A stretch of 64,000 nucleotides of DNA from Hyalangium gracile (lineage in GTDB: Bacteria; Myxococcota; Myxococcia; Myxococcales; Myxococcaceae). Below, in pieces: positions 33,237 through 44,516 of the stretch (the first letter of the stretch is position 1; each line of letters begins with the position of its first letter). The stretch covers positions 282,586 through 346,585 of the forward strand of contig NZ_JAHXBG010000011.1 of assembly GCF_020103725.1 (NCBI RefSeq). Reading direction: 5' to 3'. Made by a program: the position numbers and the translations under genes. Under the pieces are notes generated by a model. It was given only the letters and a program-made list of their open reading frames with translations. It made no database searches and was not told the origin of the DNA.

Positions 33237-34322
33237 ATGGCGCGTCGCACGCCCCTGAACGAGGCCCATCGCAAGCTGGGCGCCCGGATGGTCGACTTCG
33301 TGGGTTGGGACATGCCCGTGCAGTACACCTCCGTCATCGGCGAGCATGAGGCGGTGCGCAACGCCGTGGGCCTGTTCGACGTCTCCCACATGGGAGAGAT
33401 CGAGTTCCGGGGCCCGGGCGCCCTCGAGACGGCCAACCGGCTCATCTCCAATGATCTCGCCCGGTGCGCGGACGGCCAGGCCGTCTACGCGGGGCTGCTC
33501 AACGAGCAGGGGACCTTCGTGGACGACGTGGTCGCCTACCGCTTCTCCCCCGAGCACATCTTCATCTGCGTCAACTCCTCCAACCGCGAGAAGGACTTCG
33601 CCTGGATGCAGGAGCGGGCCTACGGGGTGAAGCCCGTGGACCGCAGCGACGACTTCGCGCAGATCGCCGTGCAGGGCCCCAAGGCGCCCGGCCTGGTGCA
33701 GCGGCTGACGAAGGCGGAGCTGTCGAAGCTGGGCACCTACCGCTTCACGGAGGGAGAGGTGGCGGGCGTGCGCTGCATCATCTCCCGGACGGGCTACACG
33801 GGAGAGGACGGCTTCGAGCTGTACTGCGCCCCGAACGACGCGGAGAAGCTCTGGAACGCGCTGCTGGAGGAGGGCCAGGCGGACGGCGTGAAGCCGTGCG
33901 GCCTGGGCGCTCGTGACAGCCTGCGCACGGAGATGAAGTACGCGCTCTACGGCAACGACATCGACGACGCGCACACCGCGCTGGAGGCGGGCCTGGGCTG
34001 GATCGTCAAGCTGGACAAGCCCGGCGGCTTCATCGGCAAGGAGGCCCTGGAGAAGCAGAAGGCCGCGGGAGTGCACCGCAAGCTGGTGGGCTTCGAGGTG
34101 ACCGGCAGCGGCATCCCCCGCCACGGCTACGCCATCATGAAGGGCGGCCATGTGGTGGGCGAGGTGACGAGCGGTACCATGGGCCCCTCCGTGAAGAAGC
34201 CGATCGGCATCGGCTACGTGCCCGCCGAGTTCTCCACCGAGGGCTTCACCTTCGACGTGGACATCCGTGGCCGGCCGGTGCCCGCCAAGGTGGTCAAGAC
34301 GCCTTTCTGGAAGAAGCCGTAG
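33237..34322 (+). CDS. gcvT: Glycine cleavage system aminomethyltransferase (T protein)
   Basis: Transfers the methylene group from the aminomethyl-lipoyl arm of H protein to THF, releasing ammonia. 361 residues with ARRTPLNEAHRKLGARMVDFVGW at the start (in parts: LGARMVDFVGWDMPVQY), FDVSHMGEIEF, the conserved Asp in NDLARC, VQGPKA, SRTGYTGEDGFELY and the C-terminal barrel with GYVPAEFS. AGAGGAG lies 9 bases before the ATG. First gene of gcvT-gcvH-gcvP, with 21 bases to gcvH. Confidence 0.97.
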   Translation: MARRTPLNEAHRKLGARMVDFVGWDMPVQYTSVIGEHEAVRNAVGLFDVSHMGEIEFRGPGALETANRLISNDLARCADGQAVYAGLLNEQGTFVDDVVAYRFSPEHIFICVNSSNREKDFAWMQERAYGVKPVDRSDDFAQIAVQGPKAPGLVQRLTKAELSKLGTYRFTEGEVAGVRCIISRTGYTGEDGFELYCAPNDAEKLWNALLEEGQADGVKPCGLGARDSLRTEMKYALYGNDIDDAHTALEAGLGWIVKLDKPGGFIGKEALEKQKAAGVHRKLVGFEVTGSGIPRHGYAIMKGGHVVGEVTSGTMGPSVKKPIGIGYVPAEFSTEGFTFDVDIRGRPVPAKVVKTPFWKKP

Positions 34323-34343
34323 CCCTGATTCGAGGAGCAAGCC

Positions 34344-34733
34344 ATGTCAGACACCATTCCCGCCGACCTGAAGTACACCTCCGATCACGAGTGGGCGCGC
34401 CAGCAGGGCAACCTCGTGGTGGTAGGTGTGACGGCCCACGCGCAGGAGGCGCTGGGTGACGTGGTGTACGTGGAGCTGCCCAAGGTGGGCTCCACCATCA
34501 CCGCGGGCAAGCAGTTCGGCGTCATCGAGTCCACCAAGGCCGTGTCCGAGCTGTTCGCCCCCATCAGCGGCAAGGTGGTGAAGGTGAACGACGCCCTCTC
34601 GGACAAGCCGGACACGGTGAACGCGGATCCGTACGGCGCCGGGTGGATCATCGAGGTCGAGCCCTCGGATCCCAAGCAGCTGGACGGGCTGCTGAGCGCC
34701 CAGGCGTACGGCGAGCTGCTCAAGAAGTCGTAG
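34344..34733 (+). CDS. gcvH: Glycine cleavage system H protein
   Basis: Lipoyl carrier of the glycine cleavage complex, 129 residues. The lipoylated lysine is Lys65 in GVIESTKAVSELF, within the usual hammerhead fold (LGDVVYVELP, APISGKVVKVND). DHEW near residue 15 and GAGWIIEVEPSD are characteristic. AGGAG precedes the ATG. It sits between gcvT and gcvP as usual; the 81-base gap to gcvP contains an imperfect GC-rich inverted repeat but no clear terminator. Confidence 0.97.
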   Translation: MSDTIPADLKYTSDHEWARQQGNLVVVGVTAHAQEALGDVVYVELPKVGSTITAGKQFGVIESTKAVSELFAPISGKVVKVNDALSDKPDTVNADPYGAGWIIEVEPSDPKQLDGLLSAQAYGELLKKS

Positions 34734-34814
34734 TGGCCGCGGGGCACTGAATCCGCGCCGGCCGGCTGTTAGACACGGCCTCTGATTTCCCTCTGTAACG
34801 AGTGCTCGAACACC

Positions 34815-37712
<2,898 letters not shown>

Positions 37713-37742
37713 TCGCAGCCGGGTTCAGGCTCGAAGCACCGA

Positions 37743-37782
37743 GGCCGTCTCTCCCGCTCCGGAGAGGCGGCCTTTGTGTTTT
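37743..37782 (+). terminator. Intrinsic terminator of the gcv operon
   Basis: 12-bp stem GGCCGTCTCTCC (37743-37754) with GGAGAGGCGGCC (37761-37772), one G-U pair, 6-base loop, then TTTGTGTTTT. It begins 31 bases after the gcvP stop. Confidence 0.9.
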
Positions 37783-37802
37783 GGCCGGAATTGGAGCCAG
37801 GA

Positions 37803-38108
37803 ATGAGAACTGGAGCATCGGAGGACGACAAGAAGCGAGTCACGATCGAAGCGTGGGTGAAGCAAGTCGCTAAAGTGCTCGAGGAGTTGAATGCGCGTCC
37901 CGTTACGCCTGCCGGTGACCTGGAATGGCTCCTCTCGCGCTGTGACCAGACGCTCGGTTGGCCAGAGCATCAGCTTGATTGGGAACAGGCCTCGGCGCGG
38001 CAACTCATCAAGGACCTTGCAGATTTCGATGAGGAGTTTCGTGGGTTGCTTCCGCAAGAGGTGCTGACCTGCTCCGCCGAGTTGTTGGAGGCAGTGCGCG
38101 AGCGATGA
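37803..38108 (+). CDS. Orphan small acidic protein of unknown function
   Basis: 101 residues from the ATG at 37803 (GGAG and AGGA just upstream); the frame also offers a GTG at 37776 inside the terminator. Predicted to be helical: VTIEAWVKQVAKVLEEL, then AGDLEWLLSRCDQTLGW, then SARQLIKDLADFDEEFRGLL. No signal peptide, membrane segment or known motif. Third-codon positions contain clearly more A/T than in the flanking genes, which suggests transfer or rapid evolution. It is followed by about 300 bases with no supported gene, then a Ser/Thr kinase. An immunity or accessory role is conceivable, but nothing shows it. Confidence 0.6.
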   Translation: MRTGASEDDKKRVTIEAWVKQVAKVLEELNARPVTPAGDLEWLLSRCDQTLGWPEHQLDWEQASARQLIKDLADFDEEFRGLLPQEVLTCSAELLEAVRER

Positions 38109-38405
38109 GTCCACTGTCGTTGCTCCCCTCGGGCAGCCGGGCGCCGCCGCATCGCGAGCTCAGGTGTCAGGCTCGCCAGAGGTCCGTCACGGAAGGATGA
38201 CCCTGGCCATTCAGGGTGACGAGCATTCCCCAAGGCCTACGGCTCTCCTCTCGGCCTTTCCACTCCTCGACGAGCCGCCGGAAGGACCGCGTCCCTGTCC
38301 TGGAGGGAAGCCATACGCATCAGGACGGGTGCCTTCAGCGTCACCCATGAAGTAGGGTAGTGTCCGGAAGGCGGAGGCCACTGCGGTTCCGCTGACGAGG
38401 CGCTC

Positions 38406-39812
38406 ATGGTGAGCATCGAGCCGAAGCAGAGCCTGGCCTTGCTGCCGCCCGGCATGGGGGTGGGGCCATGGTGCGTGGTGAGGAGGCATGCCCGGGGCAC
38501 CTACGGCACCGTGTACCTCGCGGAACGGGCCGGGCACCCGGAGGCAGGGCGGTTTGCCCTGAAGATGGCCAACGCACCGATGGATCCACGCTTCGCCAGG
38601 GAGACGGAGGTGCTGGCGCGGATACGCCATCCCCACGTCCCCCGGTTCGAGGATCGGGGCTGGTGGACGTACCAGGAAGGAGTGGTGTTCCCGTACCTGG
38701 TGATGGAGTGGGTGGAAGGCGTGCCGCTCTATGACTGGGCGAGCGAACACTCGGCTACCTCGCGCCAGGTGATGAAGCTGCTCGGGCAGGTGGCGCGTGC
38801 TCTGGAGGCCACCCATGCTGTTGGTTGTGTGCACCGGGACGTCAAGGGCGACAACGTGCTGGTGCGCTCCGTGGATGGCACCGCGGTGCTGATGGACTTC
38901 GGGGCAGGGGATTTCCTGGGCGCTCGGACGCTGACGGATGGGGTGCTGCCCCCAGGCACGAAGCGCTACCGCAGCCCCGAGGCGCTGCGCTTCGAGAGGG
39001 AACATGAGAGCGACTTTCACGCGCACTACGAGGCAGGGCCGACGGACGACGTCTACGCGCTGGGAGTAACGGCCTATCGCCTGGCTACGGGTTCGTACCC
39101 GCTGCCAATGAAGTCCTCCGGGTTGGAGGAGGACCGGTTCACCTGGCCCGAGTGGGTGCCGTCGGAGGAGATGGCGAACCTGAGCCCGGAGCTGGCAAGG
39201 CTCATCCACCAGCTGCTCGCGAAGGAGCCCTCGGTCCGAGGCAGCGCGGCGCGGGTGGCGGAGGCGCTCGAGCGCGCGGCACGGAGCGCCGGGGCTGAAG
39301 CGGATGTCCGCATCACGCCGCATCCTTCCCGGGAGCTGACGGAGAAGACGGAGCATCCGGGGCCACGGCCGCAGCGCTCGCTGAGGAGGTGGGTATGGCT
39401 TTCGGGAGCCTTCGGCGTCATGGCGCTGGCCGTGCGCATGGATGGGAAGGCCTCTCGCTCAGCCTTGGAACGCCCGCTCGAATCGTCCCGGGAGTCGGTG
39501 GCTCAGGGGGCGAATGACGGTGGCACGGCGGATGGCGGCTCCGCAGGCCTCGTGGACACCGCGTTTGCCTCCGTGAGCACGATGCCGCCTGTTCGAGGCC
39601 AGGTAGGCATTGGCCTCAACATGCCGAAGAATCCATTTCCAGGGCAGCGCCGCGCGCCGTGCGAGAAGCCTGAGGTCGAGGTCAATGGTGGGTGCTGGAT
39701 TATCCTGGGGAATGAGACCCCGCCCTGTGGTCCTCGTTCATACGAATGGAGGAACGGGTGTTATTGGCCCTCGTTTGAGAATCCGCTTCCCGCGACCTCG
39801 GATCCCCCCTGA
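38406..39812 (+). CDS. Transmembrane Hanks-type Ser/Thr protein kinase
   Basis: 468 residues. Kinase domain at about 20-295: glycine loop RGTYGTVYLAE, Lys53 in FALKMAN, catalytic loop CVHRDVKGDN with Asp145, DFGAGDF, then GTKRYRSPEAL and TDDVYALGVTAYRLATG. One transmembrane helix (RWVWLSGAFGVMALAV, about 332-350) separates it from an extracytoplasmic tail of about 115 residues. That tail is low-complexity at first and ends in a Cys-rich module (PCEKPEVEVNGGCW and PPCGPRSYEWRNGCYWP), which may form two disulfides and sense a ligand. No PASTA repeats. The ATG has GAGG 6 bases upstream. The roughly 300-base gap before it shows no gene and no clear promoter. Confidence 0.9.
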   Translation: MVSIEPKQSLALLPPGMGVGPWCVVRRHARGTYGTVYLAERAGHPEAGRFALKMANAPMDPRFARETEVLARIRHPHVPRFEDRGWWTYQEGVVFPYLVMEWVEGVPLYDWASEHSATSRQVMKLLGQVARALEATHAVGCVHRDVKGDNVLVRSVDGTAVLMDFGAGDFLGARTLTDGVLPPGTKRYRSPEALRFEREHESDFHAHYEAGPTDDVYALGVTAYRLATGSYPLPMKSSGLEEDRFTWPEWVPSEEMANLSPELARLIHQLLAKEPSVRGSAARVAEALERAARSAGAEADVRITPHPSRELTEKTEHPGPRPQRSLRRWVWLSGAFGVMALAVRMDGKASRSALERPLESSRESVAQGANDGGTADGGSAGLVDTAFASVSTMPPVRGQVGIGLNMPKNPFPGQRRAPCEKPEVEVNGGCWIILGNETPPCGPRSYEWRNGCYWPSFENPLPATSDPP

Positions 39813-39831
39813 ATCGCTTCAATCCAGGGGA

Positions 39832-39930
39832 GCCGTGAGCCGAGGGAGAGCGGGACGGCCGGTGCGGGAGGACCCGTCAGCGACGGGGGGACCCGCACCG
39901 AGACGAGGGACCCGCGACCTGTGCGCCCCA
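39832..39930. repeat. Dispersed palindromic intergenic repeat, copy 2
   Basis: Second copy of the sequence at 1475-1573, in the same orientation. The outer arms GGTGCGGG (39861-39868) and CCCGCACC (39892-39899) are retained. A single-base loss at the centre turns the inner arms into CCCGTC and GACGGG with an AGC loop, so the hairpin is preserved. It again lies between two convergent genes, the kinase (ending 39812) and a small minus-strand gene (ending 39960). Confidence 0.85.
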
Positions 39931-39959
39931 GACTGGAGGGCCCGTGTCCTTTCCGTCCT

Positions 39960-40214
39960 CTACCTCTCCGGCTCGCTCTGAGCTGGAGGCGCGCCCACCG
40001 AATCCATCATCGCCCGCTCTTCCTCGGCGTAGAGGTTCTCGCGCTCCGCCATCATGGCCTTCGCCACGCCGTACGCCCAGGCCGCCAGCTTGGCGCCGTT
40101 CTGCAGCTCGGCCTGCGTCGTGTAGGGGTGCGCCAGACGGGCCGCGAGCACCTGGCCGGCGAACCAGTCGCGCAGCGTCATTCCCTCGGCGATGAACATC
40201 GGTTGGTTCGACAT
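39960..40214 (-). CDS. Small phage-type conserved protein
   Basis: 84 residues. The layout (MFIAEGMTLRDWFAGQVLAAR, then KLAAWAYGVAKAMMAERENL) matches small proteins common in phage and prophage genomes: a G-M-T-L-R-D-W/Y-F-A start followed by a helix with A-Y-x-x-A-D/K-A-M-L-x-E-R. Their function is unknown to me. GAGGAG lies 5 bases before the ATG, so it is likely expressed. No other phage gene is adjacent: the CDF transporter lies 30 bases upstream on the same strand and the dispersed repeat lies just past its stop. It may be a domesticated remnant. Confidence 0.7.
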   Translation of the reverse strand: MSNQPMFIAEGMTLRDWFAGQVLAARLAHPYTTQAELQNGAKLAAWAYGVAKAMMAERENLYAEEERAMMDSVGAPPAQSEPER

Positions 40215-40244
40215 GGCTCTCCTCGGAACAACGGGGGTTTCACG

Positions 40245-41162
40245 TCAATGCGCTGGCAGCGAGCCCGAAGCTCGCGCGGGCTCCACGTGCACCACCACGT
40301 CCACCACCTGGGGGAACGAGGCGTGGAGCCGGTGCTCCACCTGGTCCGCCACTTCGTGCGCCTGGGCCGTGGTGAGCTGCGGGTCCACCTCGATCTTCAA
40401 GTCCACGTAGACGCTGTCCTCCATGCCTCGGCTGCGCACGTCCCGGCAGGACAGCACTCCCGGCACGCCCATGGTGAGCTGGCCCACCCGCGCCGCGTCC
40501 AGCCGCGCCGTGTCCGAGAGGATGCCCACCGCCTGGCGGACGATGCCGTACGCCACGTAGGCCACGAAGATCATCACCAGCAGCGCCACCACGCCATCGG
40601 CTCGAGGGTAGCCCAGCCACACCAGCCCCAGCGAGAGCAGCACCGCCAGGGTGACGAACACGTCCGAGAGCGTGTGGTTGGCGTCCGCCAGCAGCAGCGT
40701 GCTCTTCAGCCGCTCGCCGTAGTGCCGCTCCACGCGCGTGACGACCAGGTTCACCACCAGGGTGAACACCATCACCCCCGCCATGAGCGGCGTCACCTGG
40801 GCATGCTTGTCATGCAGCAGCGAGTCGAGCGCCATGCGCCCCAGCTCCAGCATGCCGATGCCAATCATCGCCCCGATGCCCAGCGAGGCAATCGCCTCGA
40901 ACTTGCCGTGGCCGTACGGGTGGTCCTCGTCCGCGGGCCGGGCCGCCGCCGCCATGGCCACCAGCCCCAGGATGTTGGAGCTCCCATCGATGAACGAGTG
41001 CAGGCCGTCCGCCGTCACCGAGGCGGACTGGGCCGCCAGCCCGAAGAGGAGCTTGGCGATGGCCACCGCCCAGTTGGCGACGAGGATGCCCGCAAGCACC
41101 TGCCGGACCTTCCGGCTGCGCTCCGCGTGGGCGTCCTGGCGGTTGGAAAGGGAGGCTTCCAC
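40245..41162 (-). CDS. Cation diffusion facilitator metal transporter
   Basis: 305 residues from a GTG start. Six transmembrane helices and the CDF metal site: SASVTADGLHSFIDGSSN (Asp/His of TM2; written in parts: TADGLHSFID), DEDHPYGHGKFE, and LLADANHTLSDVFVT in TM5. A cytoplasmic C-terminal domain (about 215-300) has the usual beta-alpha-beta-beta form (VYVDLKIEVDPQLTTAQAHE). It exports Zn2+ or other divalent metals in exchange for protons. The TM5 Asn-His pair next to Asp is common in this branch and does not fix the metal. It follows the TonB-like gene by 57 bases on the same strand. Confidence 0.93.
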   Translation of the reverse strand: MEASLSNRQDAHAERSRKVRQVLAGILVANWAVAIAKLLFGLAAQSASVTADGLHSFIDGSSNILGLVAMAAAARPADEDHPYGHGKFEAIASLGIGAMIGIGMLELGRMALDSLLHDKHAQVTPLMAGVMVFTLVVNLVVTRVERHYGERLKSTLLLADANHTLSDVFVTLAVLLSLGLVWLGYPRADGVVALLVMIFVAYVAYGIVRQAVGILSDTARLDAARVGQLTMGVPGVLSCRDVRSRGMEDSVYVDLKIEVDPQLTTAQAHEVADQVEHRLHASFPQVVDVVVHVEPARASGSLPAH

Positions 41163-41219
41163 GGAGCCCCAACCCTACCTGCCCCGGGGGGCTGACCGCG
41201 AGTGCGGAGTGATCAACTG

Positions 41220-42473
41220 TCAGTTGGACTGCCGGAACAGGCGCATCCGCGGGCCGCCGCCCATCTCCAGGAAGAAGCCAAAGGAGAAGCGCACCGTGGC
41301 GTCCGAGTCCAGCAACCCGGCCGGCGGGTTGGGGAAGGGCTGCGCCCGCTGGAACGAGGCGATGGCCTCCAGATCCAGGAAGTCTAGGCCGCTGCTCTTC
41401 TCCACCCGGATGTCCTGCACCATGCCCTTCTGATCCAGCGTCACGTTGACCAGGGTGTAGCGATCCCGCCCGCTGTAGATGGCGCCCGTGGGATCCCTCC
41501 GGCGCAGCTCGCCGTTGGGGTTCCAGTGCATGCCCACGTTCTGCTTCACGCGGTTGAAGAAGCTGGCGTACTTCCACTCGCGGGTGTTGAGGAAGGTGCC
41601 GTCGCCCTCCTCGGCGTCCTTGAGGTGATCATTGGGCGCCGCGCCGATGAGCTTGTCCATCACCGCCTGCGACGGCATCAGCGTGGCCACTCCAGGCAGC
41701 CCCGCGCGGCCGCTGGAGCCCGCCGTGTCACCCAGGCCGGAGCCCTGCTGGATGTTCAGCCGCTTGGAGTTGCCCTTCACCTCGTCGCTCTCGTTGCGGT
41801 TGGGCACCTGCATGCCCGGGCCCTGCGAGTCCGGCTCCGTCTTCAGCGCGATCTCCTGCTTGCGGTGGGCGTCGGGGACCTCGAAGGCCGGCTTGCGATC
41901 TCCTGGGCTCATGGGCTGGTCGTCCGAGCCCACGCCGTTGTTGCCCGCCACCTGGGGCTGCTCCTCGGTCTGGTTGCCCACGCCGTCGCGGGACTGGTTC
42001 GCCGTCCGCTGCGGCATGGCGTTGCGGTAGAAGGGCGTCTGCTCCCGGGCCTTCGTCTCCTTCTCCACCTTGTTGTCCTGCTCGGCCAGATACTTGGCGT
42101 CCGGGGCCTTCTGCTCGTTGCCCTTGGCCACGTCCACCACCTGTCCATCGGGCCGCTTCTCGTCCTTCTTCTTCTCCTCCTCCTTCTTCTTCTCGAGGCG
42201 GGGGCGCTCGGTGACGGTGGACTTGGCGGGCTTGGACTCGCCGCGGTTCTTCGCCCACTGATCCGCGGACAGCGGCCGCATGGCGACGGAGCTCGGGGGC
42301 CGCGTCAGCCGCTTCTCGGCCGGGGGCAGGTGCACCTCGATGTAGGACAGCAGCAGCAGCAGCCCGACGAAGACACCATGGGCCAGCAGGGCGAGCAGCA
42401 AGGCCACGAGGGACCGTCCAGGCCCCTCCCGCCTGCGCCTGCGCCTGTCTGGAGCCGATGTGTGCGTGGCCAC
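41220..42473 (-). CDS. TonB/AgmX-like energy transducer protein
   Basis: 417 residues. Arg-rich N-terminus, one membrane anchor (SLVALLLALLAHGVFVGLLLL), then a long disordered periplasmic region rich in Lys/Glu and Pro/Gln/Asn (PRLEKKKEEEKKKDEKRP), and a C-terminal TonB-like domain from about residue 300: VKQNVGMHWNP, YTLVNVTLDQKGMVQDIRV, FLDLEAIASFQRAQPFPNPP. Such proteins couple the proton motive force via ExbB/ExbD to outer-membrane machines; no exbBD lies here. In myxobacteria related proteins serve gliding motility (AgmX/GltJ-like) or transport, which cannot be decided. It starts about 175 bases after the SpoIID gene. Confidence 0.82.
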   Translation of the reverse strand: MATHTSAPDRRRRRREGPGRSLVALLLALLAHGVFVGLLLLLSYIEVHLPPAEKRLTRPPSSVAMRPLSADQWAKNRGESKPAKSTVTERPRLEKKKEEEKKKDEKRPDGQVVDVAKGNEQKAPDAKYLAEQDNKVEKETKAREQTPFYRNAMPQRTANQSRDGVGNQTEEQPQVAGNNGVGSDDQPMSPGDRKPAFEVPDAHRKQEIALKTEPDSQGPGMQVPNRNESDEVKGNSKRLNIQQGSGLGDTAGSSGRAGLPGVATLMPSQAVMDKLIGAAPNDHLKDAEEGDGTFLNTREWKYASFFNRVKQNVGMHWNPNGELRRRDPTGAIYSGRDRYTLVNVTLDQKGMVQDIRVEKSSGLDFLDLEAIASFQRAQPFPNPPAGLLDSDATVRFSFGFFLEMGGGPRMRLFRQSN

Positions 42474-42647
42474 GTGCTGAATGATAACCCTTGAAGCCTC
42501 TAGCTACTCCCGAGCCGTCGCCAGGAGAACAGGAGACCACGGAAATTTTCCGCGAAGAGGGTCGAAAATCGAGCGGGGAAGGGGGGGACGCACGTCCTGC
42601 TCCCTCGGGAGGGAGGGGGCAGGGGACCGCCGCAACCGCTCGGAGGC

Positions 42648-44375
42648 TCAGTAGATGGGCGCCACCTCCGCGCCGTTGTAGTAGTGGCGCAGGATGTCCA
42701 GGTAGCGCTGGCCGGCCTCGGCCCGCCCGATGGCGCCTGTCTGACACATCCCCACGCCGTGGCCCCAGCCGCCGCCCCGGAACCGCCAGCCGGTGATGCG
42801 GCCCTCGCCATCCCGCGTGGGCTCCACCACCGCCATGCTGCTGTTGAGCATCCCGAAGAGCCTGCGGATGTTCAGCTCGCCGCGGATCTGGGTGGCGCCC
42901 TTCTCGCCGGAGATCGTCAGCACGCGGGCCCGGCCGGACACCCCTCGCTCGGAGAGCTTCATGGCCTGCACCGGGCCGATCTTGAGCCCCTCCGTGAAGG
43001 CGTTCACCTGCGCGGCGGTGAAGGACTTCTCCCAGCGGAACTTGTTCGGCTGCGCGAAGCTGGAGAGCCGGCATGCCGCCGGCAGATCCGGGGTGCTCAG
43101 GAACGCCTCCAGGTCGGCGGGGCCCGGCAGCCCGTCGGGAGGCTCGAGCAGGTCCGGCTGGCCGCGCAGGCTCGGATCCGGAGGGCCGCCCCACACCACC
43201 TCGTTGTGCTCCGTGTGGCCGCCGCACACCGCGCTGTAGACGGAGTCCACCAGCCGCCCGTTCTGGGAGAAGAGGGCCTCGCCCCGAGTGGCCTCCACCG
43301 CGGTGGTGGTGCTGGCGGCCTCGCCGGTGCGGCCCCGGTACACGGCGCAGTGCTGCTCGGAGCACAGCAGGTACGGATCCGCCAGGTGCTTGGTGCCCAC
43401 CTTGGCGAGCACCTCGCCCCGCGCCGTCACCGCCTGGGCCTTGAGCGCCTCCATGTGCGCGCGCGCGTAGATCTCCGAGGGCACCAGCCCCTTGAGCAGA
43501 TCCTCCAGCCTCACCACGTTCACCACCGCCAGCGTGCCGAAGCGATCCACGGTGAGCTGCAGCGCGCCGCGGTAGCTGCGGTCCTCGAAGCCGTGGTTCT
43601 CGTAGCCCACGTGGTACTCCACCTGCCGCACGTCGAAGCCGGAGGCATCCGTCGTCTCCGCGAGCAGCGAGTCCTGCGCCAGCCCCATCACGCTGCCCGC
43701 CGCGTCTCGCACCTCGAGGATGCCGCGCGCCGGCGTCCGCACCTCCTCGAAGAGCGTCGTCCGCACGCCGAACTGGCGCAGCAGCTCCGCCTGCCGCTCC
43801 GCCGCCTTCTCCGGGGTGAGCTCCTCGTCCACCAGCAGCAGGTAGCGGCGGTTGTCGATCACCTTGCCGGCGATTCCATAGAGCGAGCCGAGCACCTGGA
43901 CGCGCGTGGCCAGCCCGCGCGCCTGCCACGCCTGTTGCTCCTCCGCCAGCCCGGCCTTGTCCGAGAACCGGAACTCTCCCAGCTGGATGCTCGCGCTGAG
44001 CACCGCGGGTGTCCCATCCGTCACCCGGACCTTCCACACCGAGCCGGAGGGGGCCACCAGCACCTTCTCATCCGGTCCACCGAAGCGCAGCCGCATCCGC
44101 GCGCGCGGTGAGAACGTCACCTCGGGGCGACCCTCCATGAGGCGGATCGGCACCTGGGGCTCGCCGCCGCGGAAGTCGAGCCGCTTCACCTCCGTGGGAG
44201 AGGGCAGCCCATGGGGCGTTGGCGCCTCGGGTAGCGGAGGAGGAACGCTCGCGTCGGCCTTCGGAGCCGGGGGCGCGGGGGCGGGGGGCGGAGTACGCGG
44301 GTCGCTCGCCGGCCGCGGCGCACTGGCGCAGGCGGAGAGGAGCAGCGTGAGGAGGACAGTGACGGCCTTGTGCAC
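42648..44375 (-). CDS. SpoIID/LytB-domain lipoprotein
   Basis: 575 residues. Signal peptide with lipobox LSAC, Pro-rich linker, a central beta region with an SPOR-like segment near 170-225, and a C-terminal SpoIID/LytB domain (about 265-575): LKGLVPSEIYARAHMEALKA, AQAVTARGEVLAKVG, AVYRGRTGEAASTTTAVEAT, VYSAVCGGHTEHNEVVWGG and GWGHGVGMCQTGAIGRAEAG. SpoIID-type enzymes are lytic transglycosylases that cut glycan strands lacking stem peptides. In a myxobacterium the role may be cell-wall remodelling, possibly in spore formation, by inference. The upstream 175-base gap to the TonB-like gene shows no further gene. Confidence 0.9.
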   Translation of the reverse strand: MHKAVTVLLTLLLSACASAPRPASDPRTPPPAPAPPAPKADASVPPPLPEAPTPHGLPSPTEVKRLDFRGGEPQVPIRLMEGRPEVTFSPRARMRLRFGGPDEKVLVAPSGSVWKVRVTDGTPAVLSASIQLGEFRFSDKAGLAEEQQAWQARGLATRVQVLGSLYGIAGKVIDNRRYLLLVDEELTPEKAAERQAELLRQFGVRTTLFEEVRTPARGILEVRDAAGSVMGLAQDSLLAETTDASGFDVRQVEYHVGYENHGFEDRSYRGALQLTVDRFGTLAVVNVVRLEDLLKGLVPSEIYARAHMEALKAQAVTARGEVLAKVGTKHLADPYLLCSEQHCAVYRGRTGEAASTTTAVEATRGEALFSQNGRLVDSVYSAVCGGHTEHNEVVWGGPPDPSLRGQPDLLEPPDGLPGPADLEAFLSTPDLPAACRLSSFAQPNKFRWEKSFTAAQVNAFTEGLKIGPVQAMKLSERGVSGRARVLTISGEKGATQIRGELNIRRLFGMLNSSMAVVEPTRDGEGRITGWRFRGGGWGHGVGMCQTGAIGRAEAGQRYLDILRHYYNGAEVAPIY

Positions 44376-44516
44376 GGCGGGACGACCGTACTCGCCTGTC
44401 CGTCAGGCCGCCACTTCAGGCCCTCGCCTGACCGCCCGCCCTGCGAACTCCGAGGCGAATAGGGCGGCCCCTGCCGCGCGTTGCCCCTGCTCATCGAACT
44501 TCACGGAGGCAACTGA

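Noticed and set aside
38164..38355. A 63-codon frame before the kinase gene
   Set aside because: No ribosome site, Pro/Gly-rich composition without codon bias; treated as non-coding.
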